Counted from the first letter of the stretch, positions 16,888-26,428 are shown. The stretch: 64,000 bases of DNA from Lentisphaeraceae bacterium (GCA_021232515.1 JAJPOQ010000091.1:1-64000); one strand, 5' to 3'. The notes: generated by a model from the letters alone, not told the origin. Numbers and translations: made by a program.

Positions 16888-17792
16888 TGTTTAAGCAGCT
16901 CATTCCATTTTTATTATTAACTCTTTCTATGGCAGCTCAAGATATGCCTTTAACACAAGTTCTTTTACCGAATGAAGGTTGGGAAAAAGTTGCTGAAGGC
17001 TACGGCCATACAGATGCCGCTGCTGTTGATGCTGAAGGTAATTTTTATTTTGCTGATGTTGCTAAGGGCACGGAGATATTTAAAGTTTCACACAATGGTG
17101 AAATCAGCACTTACGCTAAGGGTTTAGAAAAAATTAGCGGCATGCAATTTGGGCCAGATGGAAAGCTATATTGTTGCCAGGCAGGTAAAGTTCGACAAGT
17201 AATATCTGTTGATAAAACTGGATCGGTAAAAGTTCTAGCAAAAGATGTACAGCCAAATGATCTTGTTGTTACAGCTAATGGTTGGATTTATGTAACCGAA
17301 ACTAAAACAGCTTCCATCATTATTATTTCTCCTGAAGGAAAGTTTACTAGACATAAAACTAAAATGGTCAGGCCCAATGGCATTACTCTTTCTGTAGGTC
17401 AAAGCTTTTTAAATGTCTCTGACCATGGCTCTGATAAAGTCTGGTCATACTCAATTAATAAAGATGGCAGTCTAAGTAATGAACAGTCTTACATGTACCT
17501 CAGAACTAAAGCACCTATGCAAGTCTCTAAAGGAGACGGTATGGCGACAGATGCCTATAACCGCTACTACGTAACTTCTGAGATAGGTATACAAATGTAT
17601 GATCCAACTGGACGTATGGGTGGGGTTATTTTGAATCCACTTGGAAAGCCAGTAAATAGCATTGAATTCGCTGGCCCGGAATTAGCCTATATGTACATAT
17701 GCGGTAAAGATGTGATTTATCGTAGAAAGACAAAGTCAAAAGGCATTATACCTTTCAATAAGCCAGTGGCTGTCCTTAAGTTTAAAAAGTAA
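16887..17792 (+). CDS. Secreted SMP-30/gluconolactonase-type beta-propeller
   Basis: The 301-residue protein has a signal peptide (residues 1-17, ending MAAQ). Propeller blades recur as DAEGNFYFADV, GPDGKLYCCQAG, TANGWIYVTETK, PNGITLSVGQSFLNVSD and GDGMATDAYNRYYVTS, including the Asn-Gly-x-x and Asp metal-site segments of the SMP-30/LRE family. These calcium-dependent enzymes open sugar lactones. Translation is coupled to the upstream esterase gene (TAATG overlap). It could alternatively be a non-enzymatic propeller, but the conserved NG and GDGMA positions favour a lactonase. Confidence 0.88.
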   Translation: MFKQLIPFLLLTLSMAAQDMPLTQVLLPNEGWEKVAEGYGHTDAAAVDAEGNFYFADVAKGTEIFKVSHNGEISTYAKGLEKISGMQFGPDGKLYCCQAGKVRQVISVDKTGSVKVLAKDVQPNDLVVTANGWIYVTETKTASIIIISPEGKFTRHKTKMVRPNGITLSVGQSFLNVSDHGSDKVWSYSINKDGSLSNEQSYMYLRTKAPMQVSKGDGMATDAYNRYYVTSEIGIQMYDPTGRMGGVILNPLGKPVNSIEFAGPELAYMYICGKDVIYRRKTKSKGIIPFNKPVAVLKFKK

Positions 17793-17802
17793 TGCTTTAC
17801 TC

Positions 17803-17825
17803 AGGGGAATATTCTAAATTCCCCT
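17803..17825 (+). terminator. Hairpin after lactonase gene
   Basis: AGGGGAAT (17803-17810) and ATTCCCCT (17818-17825) form a perfect 8-base stem with a 7-base loop. Only a short T-rich stretch follows. Confidence 0.6.
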
Positions 17826-17902
17826 ATTCTGTTTATTCATTCGATAAACTTGTAAAGTAACATCCTCATTGTAGACTTAGGAAAATTTTAAAGGAACACA
17901 CT

Positions 17903-18523
17903 TTGCACGCAGAATACATCACTAGTATCGGGGATGTCAAACAACTCCCAAACCTTCTCAAAGGTCATATGTTTTCAGGTCGCCCTGAAGAACGAGTTAT
18001 TTTTGTTGGTCGATCTAATGTTGGCAAAAGTTCCTTATTAAATGGTATAACGAAACAAAATATTGCTCAGGTCTCTAAGCAAGCAGGTAAAACACGTAAG
18101 ATAAACTTCTTCTATTCATATGTATTGAAGAAAGTCATCGTCGACTTGCCTGGCTACGGTTTTGCTAAACGTACAGCTAACGAGCGCAAACTTTGGGCTG
18201 AACTTATTCAGGCCTATGTAACTGAAGATGAGTACATTTGTAAAGCATTAGTTCTTTGTGACTCACGCCATGGGCCAACTGAGTCAGATATAGAAGCTAT
18301 AGAGTTTTTGAATCAATTAAACCTGAAAGTGGTTTTGGTGATGACTAAAATAGATCAGCTTAAAAATCAAAAGATGCGTGCGGCTAGAAGAAAAGAAGTT
18401 AAAAAGATTCTCGAAGAAAACCCTCAACTTATTTACGATAAAGTTTTCTGGACGAGCACGAAGGACTTTAAAAGTTTCAAAGACTTAGTCCTTCATATCC
18501 GCGACTCAAAAATAGAAGACTAA
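17903..18523 (+). CDS. engB: Ribosome-biogenesis GTPase EngB/YsxC
   Basis: The 206-residue TrmE-Era-EngA-like GTPase acts in assembly of the large ribosomal subunit. The motifs are complete: G1 GRSNVGKSSLLNG, G2 around GKTRKINFF, G3 DLPGYGFAK and G4 MTKIDQLK. The start is TTG at 17903 with AAGGA upstream. Length is normal for the family. It is monocistronic here, and its stop overlaps the end of a convergent 47-residue membrane protein gene by 3 bases. Confidence 0.96.
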   Translation: MHAEYITSIGDVKQLPNLLKGHMFSGRPEERVIFVGRSNVGKSSLLNGITKQNIAQVSKQAGKTRKINFFYSYVLKKVIVDLPGYGFAKRTANERKLWAELIQAYVTEDEYICKALVLCDSRHGPTESDIEAIEFLNQLNLKVVLVMTKIDQLKNQKMRAARRKEVKKILEENPQLIYDKVFWTSTKDFKSFKDLVLHIRDSKIED

Positions 18524-18663
18524 CCCCTACTCTGTTTAAGTCCCCAAAGTAGCATTAGTACGCCAACGCCAGCTAATGCTCCACTACTATTTGTGCCAAT
18601 AAGTACCATCTTCCCAGAAAGCCCACCAATGATAAAACCAATACCGAACAGAATATTGCCCAT
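18520..18663 (-). CDS. Small membrane protein, 47 residues
   Basis: This short frame starts at ATG 18663, with AAGGG seven bases upstream, and stops at 18522-18520. The peptide is almost wholly hydrophobic: an N-terminal segment MGNILFGIGFIIGGLSGKMV, a short polar turn (IGTNSSG) and a second segment ALAGVGVLMLLWGLKQSRG, which would make a two-helix hairpin in the inner membrane with glycine-rich packing faces. The good ribosome binding site and hydropathy support a real gene. Function is unknown. It lies just before, and on the same strand as, the end of the type II secretion operon (downstream of gspE). Confidence 0.65.
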   Translation of the reverse strand: MGNILFGIGFIIGGLSGKMVLIGTNSSGALAGVGVLMLLWGLKQSRG

Positions 18664-18727
18664 AAATAACCCTTTATTTTCATAATTAGAGAATCCACTT
18701 TAAGCTCTTAAGAGGATTCTCACAAGT

Positions 18728-20359
18728 TTAATCTTCAAAGTTCTGCATGCAGACACGGGCAACTTCTTCTTCAGTCGTCTTGCCTTCTGTGACTTTTCTA
18801 AGGCCATCATCACGAATGGTTTTCATGCCGTCTGCTATAGCTAACTTCGCGATCTCTGCACTATCTTTATTTTCTATAATGGCGTGCCTGACAGTTTCAC
18901 TTACAACAAGTAGCTCATAAACACCAAGACGGCCTTTATAGCCAGTTGAGCCACACATCTTACATGATTTAGGTTCATCTTCGACAGCCTCTAATGAAGT
19001 GAATGTCATTCTTGATTCACCATTGCACGAAGGACAGATCTTACGCACAAGACGTTGAGAAAGAACCGCAACAAGCGAAGATGCTATCAAAAAGTTTTCA
19101 ACTCCCATATCTTGCAAACGACTGACTGCACCAGCTGCATCATTTGTATGGAGAGTACTTAGAACTAAGTGACCTGTAAGAGCTGCGTTGATAGATATAT
19201 CTGCAGTTTCTTTATCTCGAATCTCACCAACAAGGATAATGTCAGGGTCTTGTCGAACAATAGACCGCAAACCAGCTGCAAAAGTTAAGCCAATTGAAGC
19301 TTTTACTTGAACTTGAGTTATGCCGCCAACTTGGTACTCGACAGGATCTTCAACAGTAATGATTTTCTCAGTACCAGAATTCAGGATATTTAGTACACAA
19401 TAAAGAGTAGTTGTTTTACCTGAACCTGTTGGACCCACAACTAAAAGTAGACCGTGTGGTCTTTTTATAAGTTTTCGATACTTCACACACATGTCCGAAG
19501 CCATGCCGATATTTTCTAAAGTGAAGTTTGCAGCATTTTTCTGGAGAAGACGCATAACAATACTTTCACCATGCATTCCAGGCAGTGTACTCATACGAAC
19601 ATCGAGTTGAGTTTTACCAATATTTAGCTCGATACGACCGTCTTGAGGGACTCGTCTTTCGGTAATATTTAATCCACCGATTAGTTTCAATCGAGAAGCT
19701 ATAGCTGAAAACTGGCTCAAAGGTGGTGTGAATGCTGTAACTAGAACGCCATCTACACGATAACGAATAACTAACTCCGCTTCACTCGGTTCTACGTGAA
19801 TATCACTCGCGCCCATTTCTGCAGCTCTGGCCATAACATCGTTCACCAATCTAACAATTGGAGCTTCCTTTGCTAAGTCTCTTAGTGACTCTTCATTGCC
19901 GCCATCGAGACCAAAGCTGTCTAAGTCTCCTTGGTAAACCTCTGTGATTTTACGTTCTATAACACTGCGTCGAGCAAGCTTTATAGTAACTTCTGAATCG
20001 AAGTGACTAAGCCACTGATGCATTATTTCGCCAATTGCATAAGGAGAGGAAAGAGCCAAGACAACTTCGCCCTCTTCCCAACTTAGTGGAATGAGAGCTT
20101 TTTCTTGAAGGTAATCAAAAGTAACGCCATCGTACTTGTCTATGCCATCTAATTCATCATCATCAAGGATCTCGATATCTGCGATCTTTGAATAAGCTGC
20201 AATAAGGTTCTGTTCTGTAATTACACCATTATTCACTAGTTCCCACTCAATCATTGGAAAGATTTCTAATTCATCATCTTTACGATTGTCGGCAATAAGT
20301 TCATCGAGCTCACCAAAAAGCTCATCGGCAATTTGTTGATCTGTTTTCAAAGACAACAT
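18728..20359 (-). CDS. gspE: Type II secretion ATPase GspE
   Basis: The 543-residue cytoplasmic hexameric ATPase drives pseudopilus assembly. An N-terminal MshEN-like domain (about 40-145) is followed by the core ATPase: SDIHVEPSEAELVIRYRVDG, Walker A GPTGSGKT (309-316), Asp box ITVEDPVEY, Walker B DPDIILVGEIRD and His box TGHLVLSTLHTN. A zinc-binding cysteine tetrad is present (CPSC at 442-445 and CKMC at 466-469). This is the last gene of the operon, 3 bases after gspD. Its position at the end, with gspF at the start, is unusual because E and F are normally adjacent. Confidence 0.96.
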   Translation of the reverse strand: MLSLKTDQQIADELFGELDELIADNRKDDELEIFPMIEWELVNNGVITEQNLIAAYSKIADIEILDDDELDGIDKYDGVTFDYLQEKALIPLSWEEGEVVLALSSPYAIGEIMHQWLSHFDSEVTIKLARRSVIERKITEVYQGDLDSFGLDGGNEESLRDLAKEAPIVRLVNDVMARAAEMGASDIHVEPSEAELVIRYRVDGVLVTAFTPPLSQFSAIASRLKLIGGLNITERRVPQDGRIELNIGKTQLDVRMSTLPGMHGESIVMRLLQKNAANFTLENIGMASDMCVKYRKLIKRPHGLLLVVGPTGSGKTTTLYCVLNILNSGTEKIITVEDPVEYQVGGITQVQVKASIGLTFAAGLRSIVRQDPDIILVGEIRDKETADISINAALTGHLVLSTLHTNDAAGAVSRLQDMGVENFLIASSLVAVLSQRLVRKICPSCNGESRMTFTSLEAVEDEPKSCKMCGSTGYKGRLGVYELLVVSETVRHAIIENKDSAEIAKLAIADGMKTIRDDGLRKVTEGKTTEEEVARVCMQNFED

Positions 20360-20362
20360 GGA

Positions 20363-22663
20363 TTATTTTTCCAATTCAGGAGATTCAGCTTTATACTCTA
20401 AAGCTTTTTGATAACGGTCGATCATCTTTTCATAGTCACTGCGACTGTCAACCACAACAGCTTTTACAAAAAGAACTAACTCTTTCTTTTTGGACTGTTC
20501 TGACGTCCCTGAAAAAAGTAATCCAAGATAAGGAATATCTTTTAAGTAAGGTATACCACTATTTGAACTACTGTCAGACTTTTGGATAATTCCACCAAGC
20601 AGAATTGTCTCTCTATTTCTAACTTTCAAATTGGTATTAATAGTGTTTTGATTAATGACCGGAGAATCGATATCACTACCAGCATCTGCATCTTCAGCAA
20701 TACTTGAGATCTCTGTATTTATGATCAAGTTCACATTCTTATCTGCACTGATCTGAGGAGTAACCTTAAGAATTACACCAGTATCTCTATACTCTATATT
20801 GTCCTGAACGGTGCCATCTGTAGTACTTGAACCAAGGCGAATAGGAACTTCCTGACCAATATTAATTTCAGCTTCTTGACCATTTAAAGTTAAGATTTGT
20901 GGACAGAAAAGTAAGTTTGTTGCGGCATCTCCAGCTACTGCTTGAGCAAAGGCAAATTCGTTTTCGACACCAGCCTTTTTGAGTAAAGCACTTATACCAT
21001 TCCCAGTCGGTGCAGCTCCACTGACTAGGTCAAAAGGATCACTTATAGCATTGTTCCCGCTGCCAATATTACCTGTACCATCACCAAACTTCGCTTCTGC
21101 GGCAAACTCAAAACCATAAGCTAAACTATCACCGATATCGACTTCAACTGCAGTTACTTGAATCATAACTTGCATTGCAGGTGCATCTAAGTGAGTTAGT
21201 ATCGCTTTCACCATAGAGAAAACTCTTGGTGTAGAACGAATTACTAATTTATTCCTACGAATGTCCTGAAAAACGGTCAAAGGCATATCGAAAAGAGTTA
21301 GAGGCTCATCTGTATTTTGCTGGCCGCCAGTATTAGTTCTACGAGTGTTATTAGTCCTCGAGTTATTCCTATTTGTAGTAGGAGTTCTTTGGTTTAACTG
21401 CTGCAAACCAATGCCACCAGCACCGCTTCTTGAATTATTTCCTCCACCTGCACGACTAGATGTACTACTTCCAGAACCTGAAGTAGATGAACTTGTGCCT
21501 GCGCTAGTATTTGGGAAGAAAGTCGTCAATGCATCTACGAGGTCTGTTGCGACACCATGCTTAACTGGGTAACTATATAACTTTTCTTGTTCACCAGAAT
21601 CAGAAGAATCAAATACTCGAACCCACTTATTTATCTCATCAAGAACTTCTTGTGTAGGTGCACTAAAAGCAATGACGTTTAATCTATCTATAGAAGTCAG
21701 CTTTATACCTGATGGATCTGGAGTATTTCCTTGTGAAACATTAAAACCTAAAATAGGCAAAAGGTTTTGTATGTCAGCAAAAATTGTTGCGCTGTCGACT
21801 TCTTTACATTGATAAGCCATCTGCGGCCAACCAGCCTGACCGGAGTTGTCTAAAAGTTTAATTAAAGCGCGAATTTTCTCCATATTCTCAGGAGTTTCAA
21901 CGATCAAAACAGCATTGGATTTAGTTAGAACTGTTGCAGACGCACCATCGGTCATAAAAGGTTTTATGTTGGTGATGATATCCGTTGCTTGATTTTTGAT
22001 TATATCCAAAACTTCTACAGCAACATTACCTTTAGGCTCCCCTTTGATTAATAAACGCTTTTCCTTAGGCATCTTAGTAAATGGCATGATGCGGATGATA
22101 TTCCCCGGATCAACAGTCGCATATGCTCCGCCCATATAGAGAAGCTCTTCAAAAAGTTTCCAGCCATCGTACTTAGTTAATTTTTCTTCTAGGTAAATAT
22201 CTGCTTGAACAGTTCCTTTTACACCTGGATCAATGATGTATTCAAAGTTCAGAACATCTTTATTTGAGAAAGCTTCGATAGCTGTGATAATCGGCACATT
22301 TTCCAATTGAAGATTTACTGTTATCTTCTTATCAAAGTCAGCGGGAGTATCACTTTTTTCTTTTAGGTAATCTGCTATGCGGTATGTAAGCGGCTGAGGT
22401 CTATCTTCTTTAACTTTTTGACGAATCGGCAAGTTAAGTTTTGTTGCATTTTCATCTAAGTCTTTCAGTGGAGATATGACTTCTATAACTTCACTTAGCT
22501 GCTCTTTTTCCGCAACAGGTTCACGAGCTTCTATTTTTGGTTCTTCAACCGTCTTTTCCTCTTCCTCAAGATTTGTGCACCCGATTAAAGATAAACAAAC
22601 TAGTGATGTTGCCATAAGGCGCTTATTCAGCATGGTATTCATTAAATATTTTGTATAGTTCAT
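20363..22663 (-). CDS. gspD: Type II secretion secretin GspD
   Basis: The 766-residue outer-membrane channel subunit has a lipoprotein-like signal peptide with lipobox LIGC (Cys29). N-terminal N0-N3 domains lie at about 110-385 and 453-540. The C-terminal secretin domain (about 560-745) shows VPIRLG, IEYRDTGVILKVTPQI and LLGGIIQKSD. Between the halves of N3 (about 386-452) lies a 65-residue Ser/Gly/Asn/Arg-rich low-complexity insert. An acidic, Glu-rich linker (32-65) follows the lipobox. A lipidated secretin may not need a separate pilotin, and none was seen nearby. It is 20 bases after the gspC-like gene. Confidence 0.95.
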   Translation of the reverse strand: MNYTKYLMNTMLNKRLMATSLVCLSLIGCTNLEEEEKTVEEPKIEAREPVAEKEQLSEVIEVISPLKDLDENATKLNLPIRQKVKEDRPQPLTYRIADYLKEKSDTPADFDKKITVNLQLENVPIITAIEAFSNKDVLNFEYIIDPGVKGTVQADIYLEEKLTKYDGWKLFEELLYMGGAYATVDPGNIIRIMPFTKMPKEKRLLIKGEPKGNVAVEVLDIIKNQATDIITNIKPFMTDGASATVLTKSNAVLIVETPENMEKIRALIKLLDNSGQAGWPQMAYQCKEVDSATIFADIQNLLPILGFNVSQGNTPDPSGIKLTSIDRLNVIAFSAPTQEVLDEINKWVRVFDSSDSGEQEKLYSYPVKHGVATDLVDALTTFFPNTSAGTSSSTSGSGSSTSSRAGGGNNSRSGAGGIGLQQLNQRTPTTNRNNSRTNNTRRTNTGGQQNTDEPLTLFDMPLTVFQDIRRNKLVIRSTPRVFSMVKAILTHLDAPAMQVMIQVTAVEVDIGDSLAYGFEFAAEAKFGDGTGNIGSGNNAISDPFDLVSGAAPTGNGISALLKKAGVENEFAFAQAVAGDAATNLLFCPQILTLNGQEAEINIGQEVPIRLGSSTTDGTVQDNIEYRDTGVILKVTPQISADKNVNLIINTEISSIAEDADAGSDIDSPVINQNTINTNLKVRNRETILLGGIIQKSDSSSNSGIPYLKDIPYLGLLFSGTSEQSKKKELVLFVKAVVVDSRSDYEKMIDRYQKALEYKAESPELEK

Positions 22664-22683
22664 AGCTTTCTCTAATTGATTGT

Positions 22684-23493
22684 TTATTTATCTGATTTCT
22701 TTTTATCGTCGCGGAGCTTCTTGAGTCGCTTCATTTCTTCCTTGAGCTTAGTAGCTCTAGCTCGCATATCTTCTTCACGTTTTTTAGCTTGCTCTTCAGG
22801 AGTAAGTTTAGCTTCCGGCTTCTTCGTTGTAGTGGTAGGTTTCTTCGTTGGCGCTACAGGTGGCTTAGGAGTTGTAAATGAATTTTGCTTGGCAAAACTC
22901 TTCTGCCTACTAACTTCATTTTTAAAAGCAACTTCACTTCTTTCAATACTTTCATCAGAAGCTAATGAGAATTCAAAGGATTGCTTATTATTAGAGCTAT
23001 CTTCTATCTCAACAAGACCAGCTTTTATTGACTTAATTTTATAATCTGACTCTGCAATCTTATCGCCTACGCCGCAGATGTAGATTTTATTGGAATTACT
23101 TGAAACTGTCGAGCGAGTTTTAGTTCTACCTCTTGTTGAGGAAGAACGTCCATTTAGTTTTGCAGAGAATAAGGCAACTTGCTTTTCTCCGACACCAATT
23201 ATTCCACGAATCTCAAAAGTGTACGAACCTTTATTGACTGTTGTTTCTTCTTCTCCGCCGTCAGTATCTTCATCTGAGGATTTACCTCTAGATGCTTCAA
23301 AGGCATTTTTATTGTAAATGACATCCGTTGAGAAGTCTTTGCCTATTTCTTCTGGAGTAGACTCACGTTCAACAGGAACAAAACTTGCATCTTTGAGGTC
23401 TTGTTGAGCATATGTGTACTTAACCACGGAAACCGTTGAGTAAATAGCCGCACCACTTAAAGCTAGGGCACCTGCTAAGAAAAGTTCTTTCAT
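22684..23493 (-). CDS. gspC: GspC-like inner-membrane secretion protein
   Basis: This 269-residue protein has one N-terminal membrane helix (about 5-25) and a periplasmic part. The central domain (about 90-178: SYTFEIRGIIGVGEKQVALF..., ICGVGDKIAESDYKIKSIKA, LVEIED) matches the HR-domain pattern of GspC/PilP, which docks to the secretin N0 domain. A basic Ser/Arg insertion (GRSSSTRGRTKTRSTVSS) splits it. The C-terminus is a Lys/Glu-rich coiled-coil tail (about 225-269) where other GspC proteins carry a PDZ or coiled-coil domain. Its start overlaps the gspM-like stop by 4 bases. The call rests on the HR pattern and on place in the operon. Confidence 0.8.
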   Translation of the reverse strand: MKELFLAGALALSGAAIYSTVSVVKYTYAQQDLKDASFVPVERESTPEEIGKDFSTDVIYNKNAFEASRGKSSDEDTDGGEEETTVNKGSYTFEIRGIIGVGEKQVALFSAKLNGRSSSTRGRTKTRSTVSSNSNKIYICGVGDKIAESDYKIKSIKAGLVEIEDSSNNKQSFEFSLASDESIERSEVAFKNEVSRQKSFAKQNSFTTPKPPVAPTKKPTTTTKKPEAKLTPEEQAKKREEDMRARATKLKEEMKRLKKLRDDKKKSDK

Positions 23494-24077
23494 GACTTTC
23501 TCCCAAACAAACTGACTGCTTTTTTAGAAAATACATAAACTCTGATTGAACCTGAAAATGCCAGTGTTTTACCAGACATGTAGATCTTACATTCATTCCA
23601 GTAGTACTTAGCGGTCTCTTTATCGATCAGCTCAAGAAACTCAGCTAAACGCTTCATGTCGAAGTCGCGATCACTCACACTAAAATCAATCGAACGTATA
23701 TACTCACAACCACTGACTGGTCTCTCAAAACCTGTACTAACACGCATACTATCTAAATTGACAGTTTTTGCTAGGTTTCGTAAGTGCTGCTGTATGTCGC
23801 CTCTTGGCGTTCCTGACTTTGTGTAACTCCAAAACTGAGGACGAATATTTAAAATCTCTTCCTCTATATGATTGAAGTCTACTTGTTCTTGCAACGTTAT
23901 TTTTTGCCTATCAACAGCATTATTATAATCTTTCTTAAGCTGCTCAATATTTCCACCTGTGATCTTATCGACAATAGAGCCACTTGAGCCTTTCTTTTTC
24001 GTCATATTTAAAACAACTAAGAGAATAAGGACTGCCATAACAGCAAGCATAATCTTCTGACGTTTCTGTTCGTTCAT
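23490..24077 (-). CDS. gspM: GspM-like inner-membrane secretion protein
   Basis: The 195-residue protein has one N-terminal membrane helix (about 9-26), a coiled-coil stretch (about 40-75) and a compact periplasmic domain with a ferredoxin-like pattern (DSMRVSTGFERP..., IRSIDFSVSDRDFDMKRLAEFLELI, LAFSGSIRVYVF). This is the GspM/PilO layout; these proteins pair with GspL in the inner-membrane platform. It overlaps the gspL-like stop and the gspC-like start by 4 bases each, indicating coupled translation. Sequence similarity within this family is low, so identity rests partly on order. Confidence 0.78.
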   Translation of the reverse strand: MNEQKRQKIMLAVMAVLILLVVLNMTKKKGSSGSIVDKITGGNIEQLKKDYNNAVDRQKITLQEQVDFNHIEEEILNIRPQFWSYTKSGTPRGDIQQHLRNLAKTVNLDSMRVSTGFERPVSGCEYIRSIDFSVSDRDFDMKRLAEFLELIDKETAKYYWNECKIYMSGKTLAFSGSIRVYVFSKKAVSLFGRKS

Positions 24078-25369
24078 GGCGTCACCTCAACTACAGGTTT
24101 CTTCAGGACGTTTAAAACTAAAGTTATGTCCCTCGAGTTTTGATCCACTTGGACGTCATCCTCAAAGAAATCGACTTTTTTAAAGATATTAAATAATTGA
24201 CTTGGAGATGCAGCAGGGTCAGACGTCTTTACTTTGCAGGTCGCTTTATCACCTCTAAATTGAAAACTGGTGAGATAATATTCATCTGGTAAATTTGCTG
24301 TAATCAATGAAAGTACATCTTTGGGAGACGCTGGTCTAAAGAGTTTATCTTCTATTTCTGTACGGATCTCTTGGAGTTCTTCCAGCTTCTTCAAATCGAT
24401 TGTTTTTTTCTTTGCATCATCCAATATTTTTGCTGTTGCAGATTTTATGGAATTAGCTTCTTTTTTTCTTGTGCCGATATAACGACTAACTTGGAAGATA
24501 CCAAGAGCGAGAAGATAAACGGCTAGAGCAGAACAAATGGTGGACGTTAAGACATTCCTTTTTGGAGCCATTGATTTCGGGATCTGAAAAGTAGTTTCTT
24601 TGTCTTGCTTCAGGTTTGTCTCTAAACCATGTAGAGCAAGTAAGATAGCCTGAGAAAAATTCTGCTGAGTTGACTCTTTTAGGTTTTCTATAGGTCCTAA
24701 GTCTAGATTCTCAAAATATAGAGGATCTTCACCAATACCGAAACAGTCTTCAGAGTGAATATCTAAAGATGGAGCGACTTTCAATAAACCTTCTTCATCT
24801 TTTGCTAAAACAAAACCTTTACGACCTTCTTCAGTACCTGAACTGTCTGTTTTGGATAGGATAAAAATTGGGGTATCGATCACTGTATCAACAACTGCAA
24901 CTGGCGGTAAAAGCTGATCCACTTTCATAGAGCCAACGGCATCTATCCAATCGTCCCAGTAAGTATTTTTCATGGCCATGACACGAACTGTAGACTTATT
25001 CTCTTCTACATTCTTGTTCGAGATCTTAAACGACCAATGGAGGTTGTCTGGATTGACCGGAAAGTAACTACCAATTGAGTAAGTCAGAGACTGTCTCATT
25101 TCTTTTGGTGTGATCGGTGGCATCTTCACATCTACAAAACTACACCTAATCCCCATCTCACCAGCAACAACTATATCTTCTTCTTTCACACCGAGAGCTG
25201 CAGTGCTACTTGGAAGTGTAGCAGCAACTCCACCAGCACTACTGGAAGATTTTTCAGACCAGTGAGACACGACTGAATAGTTATTGCCCTTTTTGGCAAT
25301 AACTACACCAAAGCATTCGCCTTTAGTGTTCCAGCAAAGTCCTGCTGCTCTTTTATTAAATAAACCCAT
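24074..25369 (-). CDS. gspL: GspL-like protein (PilM-PilN-type fusion)
   Basis: The 431-residue protein has a cytoplasmic actin-like domain (about 1-260; EMRQSLTYSIGSYFPVNPDNLHW is typical of PilM/GspL), a single membrane helix (about 276-294) and a periplasmic part that starts with a coiled coil (300-340) and ends in a ferredoxin-like domain (about 345-425; SLITANLPDEYYLTSFQFRG and the final beta strands). GspL recruits the GspE ATPase through its cytoplasmic half and binds GspM through its periplasmic half. It lies 12 bases after the gspK-like gene and overlaps gspM by 4. Confidence 0.85.
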   Translation of the reverse strand: MGLFNKRAAGLCWNTKGECFGVVIAKKGNNYSVVSHWSEKSSSSAGGVAATLPSSTAALGVKEEDIVVAGEMGIRCSFVDVKMPPITPKEMRQSLTYSIGSYFPVNPDNLHWSFKISNKNVEENKSTVRVMAMKNTYWDDWIDAVGSMKVDQLLPPVAVVDTVIDTPIFILSKTDSSGTEEGRKGFVLAKDEEGLLKVAPSLDIHSEDCFGIGEDPLYFENLDLGPIENLKESTQQNFSQAILLALHGLETNLKQDKETTFQIPKSMAPKRNVLTSTICSALAVYLLALGIFQVSRYIGTRKKEANSIKSATAKILDDAKKKTIDLKKLEELQEIRTEIEDKLFRPASPKDVLSLITANLPDEYYLTSFQFRGDKATCKVKTSDPAASPSQLFNIFKKVDFFEDDVQVDQNSRDITLVLNVLKKPVVEVTP

Positions 25370-25381
25370 AAACGGCCTTGA

Positions 25382-26428
25382 TTAAAAATTAACTTTTCGC
25401 CAATAGCGCAATCCAGAAAATGTATCTGGTCGATAACGCGGAAAACCTTTCGCTAAACTAAAAATAACTTCTTGATTTACGCTTGCACCTGAGTCATTTT
25501 GAGAGACTTGCACCTGAATTCTGTAAATCTTTGATTCATTGAAACTAAAAACACGAGAAAGTTTCATGTAAATCTCAGGAATTGTCTCTTGAATGTTAAT
25601 TTTTTCTGAATACCAGAGTCTGCGAGCTTCGCGAACCTCTTCCATTTGAGCTTCATCGAGCTCTCCATGGAGCATAATTTGATAATCTGTAGCAGCAAAA
25701 AAATTACTTTTAGAACTTCTTGGGAAGTTTACGCCTCGATAAGGTATAACTCTTAAATAATCTTGAACTTTGAACTCAAATTGACTGAGATCCATTTCTT
25801 GATATTCTTTTTGAGAGAATATGGCTTCTTCTATTCCAGGAACCCATAAAGCTTCTTCGGCAAACTCCATAGGGCTATTTCTTGGAAGGTCGACGCCGAA
25901 CTCATCTTCATACTGCTCGCGTTCCATACCTTCGTTCTGAAAAAGGTCATTTCGGTCAGTGTAGTCAATTAATTTATCAATAAAATCATCAACAGGAGCC
26001 GGATCCGCTTCAAATGGCAGTTTAATAGCAGCCTTAAGCAACTTTACTTTAGAAGAGTTTATGGTGCCACTTAAATCAAAGCCTTGATTGGCATCATGAT
26101 ACTTGAGAGTCACAATCTTATCATCGTAAGTTTCTATAATGGGCTGACCATCAGCATAAAGCCTGACTTCCCCATCTTCTTCAGTATCTAACTCTGACTG
26201 AAAACCAAGCTTTCTATTTGTATGAATTTTTAATTCATAGTTCATATCCCATATCGCACGACTCATGCGACTTTCGGCAGCGTACTGATTTTGAATTGAC
26301 TTTACGTTTATAAGGCCAACTCTATAAGTAATGTTACCTGCAATGGAAATACTTGAAACTAAGACGCCGATTAAAGCAAGGCTTAAGAGAACTGTAATGA
26401 GAGCTATACCGCGATCTTTCTTTTTCAT
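25382..26428 (-). CDS. gspK: GspK-like minor pseudopilin
   Basis: The start at ATG 26428 overlaps the upstream stop (ATGA) and has AGGA before it; a frame extension to 26455 is not needed. The 348-residue protein opens MKKKDRGIALITVLLSLALI, the GspK signal: Gly before the cut, Ile-Ala-Leu-Ile after it and Thr instead of Glu at position 5. The large globular part, about 300 residues, is typical of GspK, which caps the pseudopilus tip with I and J. This is the only pseudopilin in the operon that keeps Gly(-1). Confidence 0.88.
   Translation of the reverse strand: MKKKDRGIALITVLLSLALIGVLVSSISIAGNITYRVGLINVKSIQNQYAAESRMSRAIWDMNYELKIHTNRKLGFQSELDTEEDGEVRLYADGQPIIETYDDKIVTLKYHDANQGFDLSGTINSSKVKLLKAAIKLPFEADPAPVDDFIDKLIDYTDRNDLFQNEGMEREQYEDEFGVDLPRNSPMEFAEEALWVPGIEEAIFSQKEYQEMDLSQFEFKVQDYLRVIPYRGVNFPRSSKSNFFAATDYQIMLHGELDEAQMEEVREARRLWYSEKINIQETIPEIYMKLSRVFSFNESKIYRIQVQVSQNDSGASVNQEVIFSLAKGFPRYRPDTFSGLRYWRKVNF

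Noticed and set aside
22684-23493. Long plus-strand frames opposite the gspC and gspD genes
   Set aside because: They mirror Ser/Lys-rich codon composition of the real minus-strand genes and show no family or ribosome binding site.
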